From the NCBI GenBank assembly GCA_012274445.1, contig JAAROD010000095.1, positions 1,240,001 through 1,304,000 of the forward strand: 64,000 nucleotides of DNA, in the 5' to 3' direction. Below, one piece after another: positions 20,313-32,635 of the stretch. Origin of the DNA: Sclerotiophoma versabilis (lineage: Eukaryota; Ascomycota; Dothideomycetes; Pleosporales; Didymellaceae). Below the pieces are notes generated by a model that saw only the letters and a list, made by a program, of their open reading frames with translations, searched no databases and was not told the origin of the DNA. Position 1 is the stretch's first letter, and every line of letters starts with the position of its first letter. The translations under genes and the position numbers were made by a program.

Positions 20313-23300
20313 TTACCTTACAGGCAAACCCTCAACGTTCTCAAACGCAAAGCTCGGGCTACCCGGCTCCGCACTGCCTGCTTGTGGCGGCAGCTCCTTC
20401 CTCTCTTCGCCCTTGCTTCCATTCTCCTTGATGACCACCCCCTCTTTGCCTCCATCGGAAACAGAGATGATCTCGACATCCACGCACTTCTGAATGGTCT
20501 GCTTGAGACCAGGTACCATGGAACGCAGAGTGTCAAGCTCGTTGAAAGCAAGCTCGCGGTTGAGAACGACATCTGCGGGCTCACCAGCATCGAGACGACG
20601 CTTCAGGGCATTGATGAAGGGCATAGCCTTCTTGGACTCGGACTTGTCGATCTGCTTGCTGAGGGCCTTGATGTCGAGGTTGGGATAGTTGTCGCGGGTC
20701 ATCTGGATGTACCTAGGGGTGCATTAGCATATCAGAAGAGAATGATAAAATGAGGCAAAACGTACTTCTTCTGCCAAGCAGGGAACTCCTGCGCCGCGAA
20801 AATGGTGATCTTCTTCTCTTTCTTGGGGTCGAAGTTCGCGGCCTTGCCTTTGCTGAGACGCTTGACAGCTGCACCCTCAGCAGAAGTAATGTTCGACTGT
20901 GTTGTGCGGACGAAGTCACGGGCAGCAGAGAGGCGGGCATCGGCCTCAGGGACCTTGGGCCATTGTGCCTTCTGAATGGTCTCGTCCTTCTTGAGCACCT
21001 CAAGCCAGATGTGCTCAGCCCAGTGAGAGGCAATGGGGACGATCATCAAGGCTTGCAGCTCGATGAACTTCTTGACGAGGTCCTCGTGCATACCAACGCC
21101 GGCAGCCTTCGTGGCTTCGCGGTAGAAGTCACGAGCGGAGGTGAAGTCGTGGTAACCCGACTTGACGGCTGCCTTGTACATTGTGCCAGAATAGTGACCA
21201 TATGTCTCCGCGACGAGCGCGTTCATCTCGTTGTCGAACAGGTCGTCAAGGAGAACGTGCTCGCTTCCACTCTGGCGCTGGATGACGTCAGGGTTCCTAA
21301 CGCGCTCCTTCTCCTTGGTCTCTGCGTACTTGGAGCCATCGGCAATGGTGATCTTCTCGCGAACAAGCTCCTCGCACCACTTGCGAAGCTCGTAAAGTTT
21401 CAGGATGTTGGCGTTGGCTACGGTTTCCTCGAAGTTGGCATCGTTCATGTCATCTCCAGCATCGGCAAGGGCCAGACGTGTGGCGTCCGCACCAAACTTC
21501 TCGACAGCACCGGCGATGGTGAGGAAGTTACCAGTCGACTTGCTCATCTTGTCGCCATTCAGAAGAAGATGGCCGTTAACACGGAAGCTACGCGGCCAGT
21601 TCTCCTGATTGAATATGGCGGTGTGAACGTAGAGGTTGAAAGTCAAGTGGTTCTGGATCAGGTCCTTACCACTGGTACGCATGTCAAGTGGGTACCAGTA
21701 GTCGAAATGTCTTCTCAAGGTCTGCAGGGCCTCGTTGGGGATGTCTGACTCTGGGAGATCGGTGCGCTCGCGGCGGCCGAAAGCGTAGTCCCAGACATCG
21801 TCGTTGAACTGCTCAGGCTTGATATCGAGGGGACCAGGCTCCTTTCCGAACATGTCCTTGTGCAGAAGATGAGCAAAGGAGTAGTATGCCTGATAGATTG
21901 TGGAGTCCGAAAGAGACTCGACCATGACAGCCTCGTCCCAAGGAACCTTCGAACCGAGACCATAGGAACGTGCGCAAGCCCAGTTACCAAGCCAGTCGAC
22001 AACACGCAAGAACTGGTTCTTGGCCTCAGGGTAGTAGAGATTGAGCTCGTTCTCAATGTGAGCGCGAACCTTCTCAGCCCACTCACCATCGCCGCCGTTC
22101 TCTGCAGTGCCGTAGTTCATGTACCACTGATCTAGCAGAGCAGCAACGCAGTCGTCACCACTTCGGCTAATAACCTTGCCATCAGGTTCAGCGTATGGGA
22201 AAGCATAGCCAGCGTCGATGAGCTGTTTGCGAACCAGAGGCTTGGCCTCTTCAACAGACTTGCCCTTCTGCTCTCCGTAAACCATGGTACCCTTGTAGAA
22301 ACCCTCCTTGTAGGCCTTATCCTTCGCTTCTGCGAGTTTCGTGGAGTCTTTGGGCGACTGGATCTTCAAATCCTCAACAAGTTTCTTAGCGCAGAGGTTA
22401 CCGTAGGTGGGAGTGTCGATGATAGGGAGAATATCATCGAACTTGACCCACTCCTTCTGGATGCCGTAGTACTCCGCCTTCTTCGCCAAATCAAAGGATG
22501 TGATGTAATCATCGGGCGAGTCAGAAGGAACACAGGTAACGACTGCTGTACCCTTGGTGTCCTTGACCGTCTCCATGGGCAGAATGTAGACCTCCTTATG
22601 AACCGAAAGAGGAGCGTTGACGATGGTACCAACCAAGTCCTTGCCCTTGAAGCTAGCAACTTGGTTGATCTTGCCCTCCTCCGGGAAGGTGCCGGGTGTG
22701 CCAGGCTGGTAGCTCATGTTGCGTGCCGCACGCTGACTACAGACGAAGTATTCGTTGTCCTTGACGTGGAAGAGTCCATATTCGATGGTAGGTCCAACGA
22801 AACACGAGGTCTGGCCGTACATAGTCTCAGGCCTCAGAGTAGCGGGCACGAAATATGTGTTGGCGCCCTCGGGGAGCTTCCCGTTAATGATGGCCTTTGC
22901 GGAGTCCGACCATTGTACTGCCTTCATCTTCAAAGCCGTGTACTCTTGTACACCAACACCCTCGCCAGATTGTCTGTCGTGGTCCATGCATGCCTGGCCG
23001 TCCTTAGGACTGTAGATTGTGTACCTCTTTGCGAAAATGATCTTGCCAAGCTCCTTGAGCTTGCGCATCTGCCATGCAACAAACGAGTCATAGTAGGGGT
23101 TAGCTTCTGTGGTGACAAACTGTCGTCGCCAGTCTATTCTGGCACCGAAGTTTGTGAGATCGCGCTTGGCCAGAGGAGGGAAGAACTGGATCCAATGGTA
23201 CGGGTCTGCGAACTTGTGGATATCCTCAACCGGGATGCCTTGTGCCAGCATGATTTGGAACTGGTATTTGGTCTTGACAGTCTTTGCAGCTGCTTTTCCC

Positions 23301-23916
23301 TTGGTGGCCTTGAACTTGGTAAGGTCAGTCTTGGTCTCGGCCTGTGTAGGCGCAGGTGGTTCCTGTGGCGCGTCCATAACATCCTCGACAGGGCATCGCT
23401 CGAAGTTCTTGCCGAACTGTTCCACTTCCCTCACCAGCTTGTCTGCGCACGCCTATGCAGTTAGCACCTCGACCAAGTTTCAGATGAGCAGTGGTGGCTC
23501 ACTTTGATGGGCATGCCAGTCACGTGGTAACCGAGAGGGAACAGAGTCCGCTTGCCAATCATCCTCTGGAAACCAGCAGTAAACTCGACTTTCGATGCAG
23601 TGAAACCATGGCCGGCGTGGAGAGTTCCGTTCATGTACGGGTACGCGAAGTTGCCGAACCATTTTGGGTGCTTCGCGCGCAGCTCTTCCGGATTGGTATC
23701 GAATGGTACTTCCTCGAGAGATGGTGCATCAGGCTGGAATACTCCCTGCTCCTCCCACGACTTCTGGTACTTCTTCTCAGCCTCAATCAAGGTGTCTCTC
23801 TTCTCTGTGTTCTCGATCTTAAGGGTCTTGTCCTGCGTTTCTTGCGGCTTGAGCAAATCAATTGTCGCAGTAACAGCGTCCTTTGGGACGTCCTTGGGAA
23901 CTGCGGCTTCCACCAT
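20313..23916 (-). CDS. CDC60: Cytosolic leucyl-tRNA synthetase
   Basis: Three exons (23503-23916, 20766-23452, 20313-20712; introns 20713-20765 and 23453-23502) give 1166 residues, the size of eukaryotic cytosolic LeuRS. It charges tRNA-Leu with leucine. The HIGH-type motif is PYMNGTLHAGH (about residues 93-103) and the KMSKS motif is NGDKMSKSTGNF (about residues 770-780). A large CP1 editing domain lies between them, and the C-terminal extension matches the eukaryotic/archaeal-type enzyme; no mitochondrial targeting peptide is present. The start is taken at the first ATG (23916). An unrelated small membrane-protein gene starts 119 bp away in the opposite direction, so the two promoters overlap. 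CDC60 is the yeast name. Confidence 0.96.
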
Positions 23917-24035
23917 GTTTTCAAATGTTTGAAGTGGCAAAAGGGAGCGTAAGAAAAAAGTGTCCTGCTTGATGTGTCAAGGCGGGACACTGAATGACTG
24001 GGTAGCGCTTTGGCCGCCTCTCTAGCAAAAGTGCG

Positions 24036-24641
24036 ATGCCAAGGCTGACTAGCGCGGCCCTGCGCGAGCTGCCTGGAGGTTTGTTCGAACATCATCGACT
24101 GAGGGTTCGCAGCGCCGCATTCCACGCCTTACTGCCGCCAACTGTCGCACGTGCAACCGACGCCATGTCGGCGATGGGCTTCATCAATCGCCTATTGGGC
24201 CGAAAGCAGAGTCAACTTCCGCCCTTTGACTTTGCCCGTAATCGATTCCGCACAAAGAAACAATGGCCGCCGAACCTCCGGGAGCTGACCGAGAAGCAAC
24301 AATTCCACTTTGAGCGCAAGTTCAAGCGCCGCACGCGCCTGAAGTCGATCAAGCCGACATGGAACAAGTGGACCAAGATTGTGCAGTGGAGCATGATTAG
24401 TTTCATCGTTGTGCACGGCGTCTTCTTCTACGACTTCGCACAAGACCCTATGAATCCTACACCCGGCAAGCAGCCGTTCCAGGGACTGCGAGATAAGATG
24501 TGGGCAATACTGGGCAACTTCTACACACAGAGCCCGTCTACGATTGGCGTGCCAGATCGAGGAGCGCGAAGGGTGGAACCGATGGGCAGTCCTCGGGCTG
24601 GCGTGGAGGAGTTCGACGATGCGAGTCCCAGGGCGAAGTGA
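24036..24641 (+). CDS. Small single-pass membrane protein, probably mitochondrial
   Basis: Intronless, 201 residues. Residues 1-45 are rich in Arg, Leu and Ala with few acidic residues, a plausible mitochondrial presequence. A basic block (about 65-116, KKQWPPNLREL, RKFKRRTRLKS) precedes one hydrophobic segment (about 117-134, QWSMISFIVVHGVFFYDF), and the rest is polar. The basic-then-membrane layout resembles small inner-membrane or assembly proteins conserved in ascomycetes, but I cannot name the family. An internal ATG (MSAMGFINRLLGRK) is an alternative start that would remove the presequence. It shares a 119-bp bidirectional promoter with leucyl-tRNA synthetase. Confidence 0.7.
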   Translation: MPRLTSAALRELPGGLFEHHRLRVRSAAFHALLPPTVARATDAMSAMGFINRLLGRKQSQLPPFDFARNRFRTKKQWPPNLRELTEKQQFHFERKFKRRTRLKSIKPTWNKWTKIVQWSMISFIVVHGVFFYDFAQDPMNPTPGKQPFQGLRDKMWAILGNFYTQSPSTIGVPDRGARRVEPMGSPRAGVEEFDDASPRAK

Positions 24642-25875
24642 ACATAGGAGCTGGAGAAGACTGTATCATTGCATGTTAGCGACAGGCGTTTTTGGTTGTA
24701 ACAACAGGTGCAAGAAAAAGCACATTATCGAACATACCCGATCAGCGTCAGAGGACCATCTAGGGCTTGAGGGTGAAGGCGATGTAAGACCAAGGGAAGA
24801 CGTGTTTGAGGGCGATATTAGAAGTGGCGTACGATAAGGCGAAGGGTATTTGGAGTCGAATGGATAATTGTGAGAACGACATGAAACCGTGAAAGGACAA
24901 GGTCCCGAAGAAGAACTCCTAGATGGAAGAGGCTGTCTGTCATAGCTATAAGTAGACACTCGAGGTGGTCGAAGGTCTTTAGGCTAAGGGCCTTTTCTCT
25001 ACAATAAGTCAGTTCCCTCGCTGAACGTGCTTTCGTTATGTGAAGCCTTGCCAACCAGAAGTGCCACTTTTCCTCCCCGGCTTCTTGTACCAACGAAGTG
25101 TGCCGAATTCTGCAGACTCCGAACCGACTAGATAAAGATGCGCTGTAGTCATGTAATGCATACAGCGTTTAGAGTTTATCAGTTCATTCATTGTATAATA
25201 CTACAACGGCTACAATTCTATGGGAAGTGTCAATTTAAATGTCTCGATGAACCCAGTGGAGCCCCAGGACCACTTGCACTTCAGTGCCGATCGCAGGCCC
25301 TATGGTCGGATGAACAGCAGGCACGGCGCCATTGCATCGCCCAAACGCAAAATGACCAACCATCGACCACTGATCCGTACTGGCAATCAGACAATGAAGA
25401 ATCTCATGCTCTTGCAAGGCGATGTGTGAGTATAAGTACACACCGCCATGGACAGTATCCCTTCGTCTAAATTGCATATTGACTTCACTACGATGGCAGG
25501 TTGGCAGCCTCCGTCGTCTGATCAAGTCAATGAAAGTAGGAATCATAATGCTTTCTACCTAGAAGTATCCATGGCCGCACATATCGAAGCCGCAGGCCCG
25601 ACAGAAGCAGCACTGATAAGCAATAAGGAACTGCGGCCGTGGCAGTAATTAAGCAGAAAGGCGAGAAACTGTGTGTTGCCAAAGTTGCTCATGTCTGATT
25701 TGAGATGGAGGAGAGTCGCCGTGTTCACATCAATGCTTGCCTTCAGTTCTGACTACAGACCCTCCACCGTTCTGGAAGTGTGCACATGTGGGACGCCTAC
25801 GTATGTACTCAAAGAAACTTAAAACATCTATTTCGCTGACTATGACTTAACGATCGATTACACATTCTGCGAACC
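24642..25875. other. Intergenic, no gene recognised
   Basis: 1234 bp. Short frames at 25220-25429 and 25448-25648 lack motifs and cannot be joined convincingly. This interval contains the 3' ends of the two flanking convergent genes. Confidence 0.4.
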
Positions 25876-27788
25876 TTATACATCAATAAGGTTCTCGTCC
25901 TGCTGCCCGTTCTGGCTTTCGTTTTGGGCCGCATTGTCACTCGCATCCTTTGCAGCCGCAGTCTTCTTGTTGTCACCCTGGCCTCGACTCCTCTGGTAGT
26001 ACTGGTCAAGAACCTTGGCAGGGATACGGTTGAGAAGTTCTTTGGGGAAGATACGGAGTAGGGACCACGCAAGGTCAAGCGACTCGAAGATAGTACGGGA
26101 TTCGTAAGCACCCTGGGAGATGAAAGAGCGCTCAAACTTCTCTAAGAATTCCAGAGACAACTTGTCTTCTGAAGACAGGGCTTCCTCACCGACGACTGCC
26201 TTCATGGCAGCGGCATCACGACCAATGGCGTACTTGGCGTACAGCTGGTTGGAGACATCGCCGTGATCCTTTCGTGTGCGGCCCTCACCGATAGCAGACT
26301 TCATGAGACGAGAGAGCGAGGGCAGGACATTGATCGGGGGGTAGATACCCTTGTTGTACAGCTGACGGTCAATGAAGATTTGGCCTTCCGTAATGTAGCC
26401 AGTCAGATCGGGGATAGGATGCGTGATATCTAGATTCAGTTAGCTTGTGCATGGTTCAGGATGATGCAGGGAGGTACTCACCATCATTAGGCATGGTCAG
26501 AATGGGAATCTGTGTGATAGAACCGTTTCGGCCCTCGACACGACCAGCTCGTTCGTAGATGGTAGACAAATCAGTGTACATGTAACCGGGGTAACCACGA
26601 CGACCGGGGACTTCTTCACGGGCGGCAGACACCTCACGAAGGGCATCACAGTAGGAGGACAAGTCGGTCAGAATGACCAAGACATGCTTCTCGAGCTGGT
26701 AGGCGTAGTACTCGGCGGTGGTCAGAGCAAGACGAGGTGTAATGATACGCTCAATCCTTTTTTTTGTCAGTAAGGTCGACCTGGGTCTGCGGTGCTCACT
26801 CACGTAGGGTCGTTCGCCAGGTTCAAAAACAGTGTGACGCGCTCCATGCTGCCGTTCTCCTCGAAATCTCTTGTGAAGAAACGACTTGTCTCCAAATTGA
26901 CACCCATGGCACCGAAAACGATGGAGAAGTTGTCTGCGTGTCCGTCGTGTACGCCCTTGTCGACCCTGGTAGGTCCACTGACCAGACTGGCCTGTCGGCA
27001 AATCTGGGCGGCGATTTCGTTGTGAGGAAGACCGGATGAGGAGAAAATGGGGATCTTTTGGCCGCGGGCGATTGAGTTCATGGTGTCGATGGCAGAGATA
27101 CCGGTGGAGATCATTTCTTCAGGGTAGACCTTGACAAGTTAGTGTCAAGCTGGTGGGTGCTGCAAGAAGATGCCTTACTCGAGAGTATGGGTTGATAGGG
27201 CTACCGTTGATGTCGAGGTAGTCCTCAGCAAGCACCTTTGGACCCTTGTCAATGGCCTTTCCAGATCCATCAAAGATACGGCCCAGCATGTCTTCGGAGA
27301 CACCAAGCTTCAAGCTGTGTCCTGTAAACTCGACTTTGGTCTGTGTGTGTCAGATGCATCCCCCGAAATGTGTGCGTCTGCATGTACCTTTTTGACGTCA
27401 ATGCCAGATGTGCCTTCGAAGACCTGCGTCGCGATTAGGAACGTGTGCGATGATGAGTGTTGCAATGGTGATATACCTGGACGATGGCGCGGTCACCTGT
27501 ATGCTGTGATTAGCTTCTGCGCGTTGATGCAGGACTGCGCCAGCTTACCTCGAGCTTCGAGGACCTGTCCAGAACGCTCGGTGCCATCAGGCAGCGTAAG
27601 CGAGACGATCTCATTGAAACGTGGGAACTTGACCTGTCCATGAAATATGTAAGCCTATATCGCGCTGCGCCGGAGCTCCGCTAGCTGCGTACGTTGTCGA
27701 GAATGACGAGAGGACCGTTCACGCCGCCAATGGTATTGTACCGTATCCGTGGCTGGACGGACATCATGCGGGGGTCGAGGCTGGCCAT
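25876..27788 (-). CDS. VMA2: V-type proton ATPase subunit B
   Basis: Eight exons (27693-27788, 27549-27633, 27477-27496, 27388-27423, 27179-27340, 26804-27129, 26482-26756, 25876-26429) give 517 residues, identical in size to fungal Vma2. It is the non-catalytic nucleotide-binding subunit of the V1 sector, which drives vacuolar acidification. The sequence carries the diagnostic blocks RIRYNTIGGVNGPLVILDN, EDMLGRIFDGSG, SSSGLPHNEIAAQICRQ and NDPTIERIITPRLALTTAEY, followed by the C-terminal helical domain and an acidic tail ending ENLIDV. The first part of the gene is unusually fragmented: a 20-nt exon (27477-27496) and a 36-nt exon lie between introns of about 50 bp. The frame continues upstream of the chosen ATG, so an N-terminal extension is possible but is not expected for the family. 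Confidence 0.97.
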
Positions 27789-30093
27789 GTTGGCGGTGTT
27801 GATGAGCGATTCGGGGAGGTGCGTGTCGCTCAAAGCAGAGTGTTTGGCGGGCGCAATAGGCGGTGGTCCTCGCTGGTCGGGGTGACGAAGTTGGAGGTGG
27901 TGGGCGGGAAGCTAGTGCTGCAGCTTGGAACAACGTCAGTGCGCCATGACGCCGTTGCTGTCCACGAGATGATAACCAACACCGCACTGCGTGCCATTCT
28001 AAACCAGCACATAACGAGGCATATCCGTTGACTATCAACTCACAAGGCTTGCTTGACCTCCCGCGCTCAACAATGCATTACTGCGTGAGCGCAGGCCTAC
28101 ACGTTCTGTGATTGGTCATTCTACACTGCGTTTAAACAAGACGCTGTTGGAAGCTTTCATGCATGCAATCAGCCTGGAACGAGCAGAACCCGCCCACATT
28201 CGCAATGGATTCATGGTCACACAACACACACGGGAGCGATTTTCAAGTTGAGGAGATGGTATTGTTCAAGCGACTGTTACGTCCGAGAGTACTGCCAAAC
28301 TAGTCCATTCCTTCAATATGGAAAACAGTTATGTTCGAGGGCGTCATGAAGAGTCCTAAGCAGGCGGTACGATAGGGCGGCAACATTTCACATCTGTCGT
28401 GCTTGTTAGCAGATGCTTAAGAGAGCAAGTGGAGAAGTAATATATGGATCACGCAAAAGGTCAGACATCCAAGGAAGGTATTCGCGCTCATCGTCCTCGA
28501 AGAAGGTTCATTTGAGGCTAGCGTGGAAACTGCGAATGTGGAAATTTTTCATCATATTGGATGAAACAGAAAAGAACAGTGCGCAACATACCAGAAGCAA
28601 TAGCTACGGTAGCTGGAGAACACTAAACGTTAGCACGCAGAGGTAGGTCAGGGATGGAGCCAATCGGTTGCACTCGTGCAGAGTTTCGTAGGCAGCAACT
28701 CTCCAGACGGTGGCAAGTCACGTCAAAGAAGTCAGGTGCGCGTGCAAGTCCAGGTCGAGGGTCTGCATCGAATCTATGCTTGGCTGTTAGCAACATGGAA
28801 ACCAAATGTATTGCAAAACCATAGAGTAGATGTGGAGGTCAGACAACAGTACTGGCAAGTAGCAGTCGCCCGGCGAAGGGCAACCGAACAGCGCAGCTTT
28901 CTTCAAGGTCGAATCGGATAGGAAAAGAAGTTGCATGAGTATCATCTCGCCAAGTGTGCGAAAAGCAGAGGAAATAGAGAAGAAACTTACCTAACAGTGT
29001 GGCTCGCAACAGCCCAACACAAGGCCTAAGGGCAGTATCGGCATGCAGAGCACGACGTTGCGCAGCAAAAACTCGGTGTTGGGCGGTGTTTGAAAGGTTG
29101 TCGGAGTGGAAAGTGCAGAAACAGCTGGAGAAAAGTGAGAGCTCAGGCTAGCGTGAACGCCAAGGCCCAAATGGCCGAAGTCAGCCAGCGTCACCACAGG
29201 CAGCCCACCAGCAGGCTGTGGGTACCGTGGGCCTCACGGATGCTGAAGTGCAGGGAGAGTACTGCAGTAGAGGTAGTCGAAGAAAGAAGAGCGGCAAAGC
29301 CCTGTTGCCATCGGCAAAGACATATCGTGTCGCAAAGCGTGCAGCGAGCGCGCTACAAATCACGCTGTCCAGCCACCGAAACGGGCAGCCCCTAGGCCGC
29401 TTCTCCTACGCAGATCACCTTGACACCACCACCACCACCACACCAAACGCCCGCGTTCCTGGCACCACCTCAGGCCCTGGACCCGCTGCGCACCGCGGAT
29501 GCATTGTCGCATACTTGTCCGCTGACAGCCGACACGCCCTGCGCGCATTGCGGCCGCCCTCCTGTTCTCGGAGCTTGCCTTATCTTCGCTTTGCTGGCGG
29601 GACCGGATGCGACACGACCGCACCGCCCGACCCCAGATCGCGCCAGCACCGGCAGCACCCCTCGATACCACCACGCTGCGCGCCTGAGAGCCTGCGCCGC
29701 CCATCAGCGCGACTGCGACGCTCTGCGGACTCGATTGTCGTGTCTCAGCCGCGGCACCTGCCCGTCGCCCACCGACGCAGCGCCCGTCACCCCGATCGCG
29801 ACATCTGCGCAGGCAGCCCACTCCTCACCGTCGCGCGCTCTCACGCACTAGGCTTGGAACGCTGCCACCGAGTTGGCTTGCTTGACCGACACCCCGTTGC
29901 TCTGCACCTCTCTACCTGGATTCGAAGCCGCTGGGCCCGCATGCTGTGTGAGCAGTAGCAGTACAGAGTACGCACCAACTTCTTCCTTCGTGCACTCGCT
30001 GCCGCACTTGCCCTGCCCTGCGACCCACCCTCAGCAGCATCGACCCCGCAGACCGGCCAGCAACGCGCTCTTTGCGCACTCTGACCGAGCAGG
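27789..30093. other. Long divergent intergenic region, VMA2 / PtaB-like gene
   Basis: 2.3 kb between divergent start codons. The part next to the PtaB-like gene (about 29.4-30.1 kb) is C-rich, consistent with a long 5' leader as is common for morphogenesis regulators. Several frames of 100-246 codons here overlap on both strands, are low complexity and are not accepted as genes. No tRNA or other RNA gene was recognised. Confidence 0.4.
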
Positions 30094-30767
30094 ATGATGA
30101 CAACGAGCTACCCGCCGCACAACGGCGGCATGCATCCTCAAGGGTTACCGCCCGGCCACCCCATGGCAGGCGGAGGACCCAACCCAGGTCAGCACATGCC
30201 CCCAGGCATGCATCCCGGCGTGTCAGGTCCCAATGGCCCCGTCAGTCAGGCGGGGCCAATGATGGGCATGCAGCCCGGAATGGGCCCCAATGCCCACGCA
30301 CTCTCCCATCTGCAGCCTCAGCAAGCCCAGATGTTCCAGCAGCAACAGCCCCAGCATCCAGGAATGAGTGAGTTTGACAAGTCTTTACATCGTCCAATCG
30401 CTAACCATGTCTCACAGTGAACCCAGCAATGATGCAACGACAGGCTGCTCTTCAACAACAAGCTTTCATGCGACAGCAACAATCGCAGCAAATGCAGGCT
30501 CAACAACAAGGTGGCATGGGCATGGGATTCCCCAATGCCATGGCCGGCATGACTCCACAGCAAATGCACCAGCTACGAGCGCAGCAAATGGGGCAACCCT
30601 TCGTTCAGCTACCGCCACACCTACAGCAGTTGCAGCAGCAGCAGCAGCAAATGGCAAGCCAACAAGGAGGCAACCCTCAACAGGCAGCGGCCATGGCACA
30701 GGCTCAAGCCGCACACCAAGCCCAGCAACAGCAACAGCATCAGCAGCAGCAGCAGCAACAACAACAA

Positions 30768-30799
<32 letters not shown>

Positions 30800-30815
30800 T
30801 CAGCAGCAGCAGCAA

Positions 30816-30847
<32 letters not shown>

Positions 30848-32635
30848 TCAGCAGCAGCAACAGCAGCACTTGCAGCAACAGCAAGCAATTGCCATGCAGC
30901 ACGCTCAGTCTCAGTCAAGTAACCACAGCCAATCCGGTAACCAAGGACCTCCAACGACATCGCAGCCGCAGCAAGGCCCATTACGCCCACCATCCGCAAT
31001 GAGCCATCAAGGACAAGCTTCACCAGCTGCTCAGCCCCAGCCTCCTCAACAGCCACAACCGCAGCAGCAACCACAGCAACCACAGCAACAGCCACAACAG
31101 CAGCAACAGCAGCTACAGTCAGGCCCTCAATCTCAACAACATACACCAGTACCCGCTCAGCCTCCTAGTCTCCCTCAACAACCTGGTCAACAGCCCCAGA
31201 ACCAAGCCCAGATGCTCCAGCGCAATGCTGCAATGGCACAACAAGCCCAGGCACAGAGTCAAGCGCAGGCGGCGCAGGCTCAAGCGCAAGCTCGATCTCT
31301 AGCGATGATGAAGCAGAACCAGGCGCAGTCCGGTGGACAAGGAACGCTGAAGTTGATGAATTTTGTCGACCAGCTGGGTAAATTCACTGTAGGTACAGCA
31401 TTCTTTGTGTGAAGCATTGACTAACAATGCCAGTCTTCCCGAGGAGAACAGAATCAGGTGTCTCTATGGCAAAGTTTTGTGGACAAGTTCTTCAACGACA
31501 GCGGGTCGTTCATTCACGTCCTCTACTCTACCTCTAACGAACGGACGAAGCAATTTGAGATTGTCTGCGCCGCACTACCACGCTATTTCTACACCGTCTT
31601 CAGTACGGACATCCAGAACATCCAGATCACGCTGGATGGAGCCAAGGAGAATACGGGACCTTCAGAGACCAAAGTTACCTGTGATCGTGCCAAGTTCATC
31701 TACACATATGAAAATCAGTGTCAGGTATGTATCACCGCAACTATCCACGTCAAGCTTTGTACTCATCAATACACCAGGTCGTATACACCGGAAAGTTGAC
31801 AGCATTCTGGTCAGGTTCTGACAAGATGGAATGGCTGCAGTTTGAAGGCACAGGACATCAACAGTACATCCCACGCAACGCCCTAGAATCGCTGTTTCTA
31901 CAACCATCTCCCAATCCAATGAACCCGAACCAATCGCCACGCATGAATAAGAATGCTGCCAAAAAACAGCAGCAACAGCGCAACGCACTCGAACCGCCAG
32001 AACCATATCTGCCTTTGTCCAAGCTGCTCAGTACTGGCGTCACCGACCTGGGCATACCTCCTGCGCTACAGCATTATCTTGAGGTCAGCTTCTCTCACCG
32101 CTTCCAACCTGTGTACCGACACTGACCGGACCAGATCTACGAAACGATGAACAACATGTCAAGTTTGATGACGCACTATCTTGAAAACTCCAATATGAAG
32201 CCTAGCGAAGCGCTCGAGTCCTGGAACAATATGATGCAGACCACATCCGGCGCCATGGGCCAACAGATCCCCCAGATGCAAGGACAACAAATCCCCGGAC
32301 AGCAACAAGGGAACATGCCGCCTGGTGTACGGGGGCCACAAGGGCCAGGGCAGCCCGGCCAGCCAATGTTCATGTCGCCAGCCATGGCTCACCAGCTACT
32401 GCCCAACGGGGCCATGAATGGATCGCCTCACATGATGCACACACCATCGCCTGCTTCCCACCAAATGGTCAAGCAACAGAGCCAGAGTTCCCATACGGCT
32501 AGTGTCAATACTTCGCCCAATATGACTGGGAAGCGACGGCGGAGTGCCGTTAAGATAGACCAGGACGACGATGGGCCCAAGATCAAGCAAAGTCCCCGGG
32601 GAGGAGGCGGAAAGAGAATGAAGGCAGGCAACTAG
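30094..32635 (+). CDS. ptaB: LIM-binding (LDB/SEUSS-type) transcriptional co-regulator, PtaB/Mfg1-like
   Basis: Five exons (introns 30368-30417, 31389-31433, 31725-31777, 32084-32134) give 780 residues. Residues 1-195 are Met/Pro/Gly/Gln-rich, residues 194-247 are a nearly pure glutamine tract, and Gln-rich sequence continues to about 400. The LIM-binding domain covers about residues 405-610, with segments such as SLWQSFVDKFFND, RYFYTVFSTDIQNIQ and VYTGKLTAFWSGSDKMEWLQ. The C-terminus has a basic nuclear-localisation stretch (KRRRSAVKI ... KRMKAGN). In Aspergillus the homologue PtaB works with the LUFS factor SomA to control adhesion, development and biofilm formation, and yeast Mfg1 is the counterpart. 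Domain assignment is strong; orthology is inferred from architecture. Confidence 0.9.
30723..30884 (+). repeat. CAG/CAA microsatellite encoding a 54-codon glutamine tract
   Basis: 162 bp of in-frame CAG and CAA codons, broken only by four histidine codons and one leucine codon. Mixed CAG/CAA usage indicates selection for glutamine, not simple slippage. The tract is still likely to vary in length between strains. Confidence 0.95.

Noticed and set aside
20750..21748. 332-codon plus-strand frame, and another at 22598-23464
   Set aside because: Both lie antisense within leucyl-tRNA synthetase exons and mirror its codon pattern; no independent motif.
25220..25648. Possible small gene from two short frames
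   Set aside because: No splice sites join them into a sensible product, and no signal peptide, cysteine pattern or conserved motif is visible.
29912..29932. GGATTCGAAGCC resembling a tRNA B box
   Set aside because: No matching A box, acceptor stem or anticodon arm at the required distances.
29218..29958. 246-codon open frame upstream of the PtaB-like gene
   Set aside because: C-rich, low-complexity translation; overlapping frames of similar length exist on the other strand; no motif. It is more likely part of a long 5' leader or promoter.
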